A program made the position numbers and the translations under genes. The notes under the pieces were generated by a model, which was not told the origin of the DNA, did not search any database, and saw only the letters and a list, made by a program, of their open reading frames with translations. From Nocardia higoensis (GTDB lineage Bacteria > Actinomycetota > Actinomycetes > Mycobacteriales > Mycobacteriaceae): DNA of 64,000 bases. Below, piece after piece: positions 61,243 through 64,000 of the stretch; position 1 is the stretch's first letter, and the number at the start of each line of letters is the position of its first letter. The DNA lies in the NCBI RefSeq assembly GCF_015477835.1, contig NZ_JADLQN010000001.1:2666001-2730000 (forward strand). Reading direction: 5' to 3'.

Positions 61243-63068
61243 GCGCGTCCGAGGAATCGGCCCCACCCCCGCCCGTCCCTCAGGACGCGCCCGCCGCGCC
61301 GGGCGCCTCCGGCGGTCCCCGTCCGCGGGGCGCGGCGGGCGCCGGCCCAGGTGAGCAGCGGCCGTGGGCCCGACTGGACCAGCGCATGTTGCTGGTGTAT
61401 CCGGTGACCGAGGTCGTCAAGTTCATTCCGGTGCTGTTCGGCACGGTCCTGGTCGGCACGAGCAGCGGCAATCCGCTGTGGAGCGTGATCCCGCTGATCG
61501 CGATCGTCGGTTTCGCGCTGACCCGCTGGTTCACCACCACCTACCGGGTCGGCCCGACGCACGTCGAACTGCGCACCGGGCTGGTGCGGCGGCGCACCCT
61601 GTCGGTGCCGCGCAGCCGGATTCGCTCGGTCGACATCGAAGCCGATCTGCTGCACCGGATCCTGGGGCTGGCCGTGGTGGTGGTCGGTACCGGGCAGCAG
61701 GCCGAGAGCGGCGAGAAGTTCGAGCTCGACGCGTTGTCCGCGCAGGTCGCGCCGGTCCTGCGCGCCGAACTGCTCGCCCATACCGCGGGCGGCGATACCG
61801 CCGTGAGCCACGGCGGTATCGCGGCGCCGACCGGTGCGCATGGCCGGGAGATCGGGCACTGGCAGCCCGGCTGGGTCCGATACGCTCCGCTGTCGCTCAC
61901 CGGTTTCGCGGTCATCGCCCCGCTGCTCGCGCTGCCCTTCCAATTCGGCCTCAGCGAGTTGTCCATCGATGCCGACACCCCGCGCTGGGTCGAGAACAAT
62001 GTCGTCCTCGTGATCGGCCTCGCGGTGCTGATGTTCCTGCTCGCCGTCGTCGTCGTGGTCAGCATCGCCGCCTGCGGCCGCTACCTGGCCACCTACTTCG
62101 GCCTGCGCGTCGTCGACGACGGCCGCACCCTGCACCTGAGCCACGGGTTGTTCACGACCCGCCAGATCACTCTGGACCTGGCGCGCTTCCGCGGCGCCAC
62201 GATCAACGAACCGCTGCTGCTGCGCCGCGCCGGAGCCGCCGAACTGGAAGCCATCATGGTCGGGGAGAACCCACGCCAGAAGATCCTTCCGCAGGCCCCG
62301 CGCGCCGCCGTCGAACGCACCCTCGGTGAACTGCTCGGCAGCAGGCAGCTCGCCTCGGCGAAGAACACCGCAGCACGCCCGGCGAAGTCCCGCACCGATC
62401 CGGTTGCCTCCGAAGCACTCCCGAGCGGCGCCGCCATCCCGGCCCGCCCCGACGCCCCACACCATCTCGACACGCCGACCGCCACCACCGGCTCGACCGT
62501 CGCCGAGCACTCCTCCCGGACGGACGACTCGGCCGCCACCGACGAGCAGGCCGGGCCGGAGGCGACCGCGCGAGCCGAGGTCGACGCCAGCGCCCACCTG
62601 TCGGCCCCGCTCACCCCGCACGGCCCCGTCGCACGCCGCAGACGCTGGGTCCGCGCAGTGCTGCCTGCCTGCGTTCCCGCCGTCGTCCTGGCTGTCCTGA
62701 CGATCTCCGCGCAGTCTTACCCCCCTTGGCTGTGGCTGCCCGTCGTCGTCCTGATCGCGCCGGCCGTCCTGCTCGCCGAAGACCGGTACCGGGGCCTCGG
62801 CCACACCGTGCTCCCCGGCACGGCGCACGGCCCCGCCTGGCTCATCACCCGGTCCGGTTCCCTGGACCGCGATCGCGATTGTCTGGAGGCTCCCGGCATC
62901 ATCGGATGGACGGTCCGCCAGACCTTCTGGCAGCGCCGTTCCGGCATCGCCACGGTGGTAGCCGCCACCGCCGCGGGCAAGAAGAGCTATCGCATCGTCG
63001 ACGTTCCGCTCGAAAGGGCGTGGGAGATCATCGAAGACGCCACTCCGGGGGCTCTCGGCCACCGCTAG
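61239..63068 (+). CDS. Multi-PH-domain membrane protein, YdbT-like
   Basis: 609 residues. A Pro-rich N-terminus is followed by repeated units of two membrane helices plus a bPH2 domain: helices at about 60-90, PH with TTYRVGPTHVELRTGLVRRRTLSVPRSRIRSVDIEADLLHRILGLAVVVVGT, a second unit at about 215-360 (YLATYFGLRVVDDGRTLHLSHGLFTTRQ), and a third after a long Ala/Thr/Asp-rich insertion (about 375-460). ATGA overlap with the YdbS-like gene. The insertion is unusual for the family. Function unknown, probably envelope-related. Confidence 0.85.
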   Translation: MSASEESAPPPPVPQDAPAAPGASGGPRPRGAAGAGPGEQRPWARLDQRMLLVYPVTEVVKFIPVLFGTVLVGTSSGNPLWSVIPLIAIVGFALTRWFTTTYRVGPTHVELRTGLVRRRTLSVPRSRIRSVDIEADLLHRILGLAVVVVGTGQQAESGEKFELDALSAQVAPVLRAELLAHTAGGDTAVSHGGIAAPTGAHGREIGHWQPGWVRYAPLSLTGFAVIAPLLALPFQFGLSELSIDADTPRWVENNVVLVIGLAVLMFLLAVVVVVSIAACGRYLATYFGLRVVDDGRTLHLSHGLFTTRQITLDLARFRGATINEPLLLRRAGAAELEAIMVGENPRQKILPQAPRAAVERTLGELLGSRQLASAKNTAARPAKSRTDPVASEALPSGAAIPARPDAPHHLDTPTATTGSTVAEHSSRTDDSAATDEQAGPEATARAEVDASAHLSAPLTPHGPVARRRRWVRAVLPACVPAVVLAVLTISAQSYPPWLWLPVVVLIAPAVLLAEDRYRGLGHTVLPGTAHGPAWLITRSGSLDRDRDCLEAPGIIGWTVRQTFWQRRSGIATVVAATAAGKKSYRIVDVPLERAWEIIEDATPGALGHR

Positions 63069-63135
63069 TCCTCCCGGCCGACCGTGCCGGCGTCCGCGGC
63101 CGGGCGCTCGAGTGCGCTGCCGTGCGCCTACGCCG

Positions 63136-63657
63136 CTATCGCCGTGTCGGTACCGGGGCCGGGGGCGCGACGGCAGTGTTCACGTTGAACGCGTACAGCA
63201 GGGGTGGGACCGTTCCGCAGACGAGCAGCAGCAGTGTGGGCCAGTCGCCCATGAGCAGCGTGTCGGAGCCGGGACCGGGGAAGGTGCACAACAGGAAGCC
63301 GAAAGCCCACGCGACCACGGGCAGCAGCGCGAGGCGCAGACTGTCGGTCAGCGTGCGCATCGCCGCGACCAGGGCGATGTTCAGGACGGCCGCGATCAGT
63401 GCCGTCACCGGAACCGGAATCGCTCCCGAGCCGAGCGGGGCGGCCAGCTGCCCGCCGGCGGCCTGTGCGAGATCGGCGGGCGCCGCGTCGGGCGTCCACG
63501 AACCGCCCACGTAGAAGGGCAGATACAGCACTTCGACGGCGACGCTGAACAGGGCCGCCGCGACGAGCGCCGCTATCGCGATCCCGCGACCCGCCGCGCC
63601 GAGCCGGGCTCGGGTCGCATCGTCGGTCGCATCGGCCTGCCGGTCCCGGATCTCCAC
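63136..63657 (-). CDS. Conserved four-helix membrane protein next to mshB
   Basis: 173 residues from GTG. Four hydrophobic segments: IAIAALVAAALFSVAVEVLYLPF, VPVTALIAAVLNIALVAAM, LALLPVVAWAFGFLLCTF and TLLLLVCGTVPPLLYAF. An external loop lies between the first and second. Position and topology match Rv1171, which also follows mshB. TAGACT 7 nt before the GTG, formed partly by the mshB stop codon, suggests an internal leaderless promoter. Function unknown. Confidence 0.75.
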   Translation of the reverse strand: MEIRDRQADATDDATRARLGAAGRGIAIAALVAAALFSVAVEVLYLPFYVGGSWTPDAAPADLAQAAGGQLAAPLGSGAIPVPVTALIAAVLNIALVAAMRTLTDSLRLALLPVVAWAFGFLLCTFPGPGSDTLLMGDWPTLLLLVCGTVPPLLYAFNVNTAVAPPAPVPTRR

Positions 63658-63667
63658 GGCAGCGAGT

Positions 63668-64000
63668 CTAGGCGGACAGCGCGGCGAGCCCCGCGAACAG
63701 ATCGTGCTCGCGGCCGTCCACTCCCACCGGACCGCGCTTGCCGCGCACCAGCACGAAGTGTTCCTCCGGCAGGACGGGCTGGGCGATGTCGTTGGAGAGG
63801 GCGAACTCCCGGCCCGACGGCGCGACGCTCACCTGGGTGGCGTGGGCGCGCAACGCGGCGCGTTTGGCCGAGAGCACCTCGGAGACATCGACGACGGTGG
63901 TGATGGTCTCGCTCTCCACACCCGCCAGTTCGCCGACGGCGGGCAGCCGCCAGCCCGCGGGCAACGCGCCCGGCAGGCCTTCGGCGGTGCGCCGGGCCAG
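63668..64000 (-). CDS. mshB: MshB, 3' part only (gene runs off the right edge)
   Basis: The last 110 residues are present, ending in a frame that stays open to the window edge. The segment SAKRAALRAHATQVSVAPSGREFALSNDIAQPVLPEEHF, with LVRGKRGPVG after it, matches the C-terminus of N-acetyl-GlcN-inositol deacetylase. MshB removes acetate from GlcNAc-Ins in mycothiol synthesis; the catalytic zinc motif (AHPDDE) would lie outside the window. Its position next to an Rv1171-like gene and fbiC agrees with mycobacterial order (Rv1170). Confidence 0.82.
   Translation of the reverse strand: MARRTAEGLPGALPAGWRLPAVGELAGVESETITTVVDVSEVLSAKRAALRAHATQVSVAPSGREFALSNDIAQPVLPEEHFVLVRGKRGPVGVDGREHDLFAGLAALSA

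Overview
The window looks like chromosomal DNA of a high-GC mycolata actinobacterium, most likely Nocardia or a close relative. The evidence is gene content: mshB (mycothiol), fbiC (coenzyme F420), the sigE-rseA-htrA-tatB cluster, the glgA/glgC divergent pair, gpgS-folP2, dapC-fdxA, dapD/dapE and mrp. All of these lie in the Rv1170-Rv1234 neighbourhood of Mycobacterium tuberculosis. GTG starts are common, ATGA/GTGA overlaps are frequent, and many genes have a TAnnnT box 5-8 nt before the start codon, the layout of leaderless mRNAs.

Region 1 (1-7.14 kb) is an accessory conflict/defence island that looks less GC-rich than the rest. It holds an unrecognised small acidic protein, a protein with a nuclease-like N-terminus and a long charged coiled coil, a GHKL-ATPase fused to a PD-(D/E)xK nuclease, and a type VII secretion (T7SS)-type cassette. 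In that cassette an EspC/WXG-like carrier overlaps a colicin-M-like toxin, which overlaps a lipoprotein that is the probable immunity protein. A truncated copy of the lipoprotein lies 4.8 kb upstream, so the two copies bracket the GHKL gene and the toxin genes as direct repeats. A 37-residue leaderless small ORF with a good promoter precedes the carrier.

Region 2 (7.4-25.7 kb) is metabolic accessory DNA. It carries a thioesterase, a TetR-controlled Baeyer-Villiger monooxygenase/SDR operon with a nearby esterase, a FadD15-type acyl-CoA ligase, a divergent HxlR/RidA pair, a molybdopterin oxidoreductase, a PadR-MFS efflux operon, an osmolyte-binding lipoprotein, malic enzyme, a fumarate-reductase-like flavoprotein and a PHP phosphoesterase.

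Region 3 (25.8-64 kb) is the conserved core. From left to right it carries stress/Mg-related genes, two lytic transglycosylases, mrp-divIVA-like-tag, rlmA, glgA/glgC, an O-methyltransferase, sigE-rseA-htrA-tatB, an HTH protein, folP2-gpgS, two LOG-family proteins, dapE/dapD, a FadD36-like ligase, two MpaB-family oxygenases around a TetR regulator, pruA, fdxA-dapC, fbiC, a PH-domain pair, and the 3' end of mshB at the right edge. Recurring themes are the cell envelope (transglycosylases, DAP/lysine pathway, Tat, HtrA), SigE envelope stress, glycogen/methylglucose polysaccharide, and redox cofactors (F420, mycothiol, ferredoxin).

The strongest points for follow-up are the toxin/immunity cassette with its duplicated immunity gene, the GHKL-nuclease protein, the leaderless small ORF, and a shared operator (TTGACA-N14-TGAGAA-N15-TTCTCA) in front of both mpaB genes.
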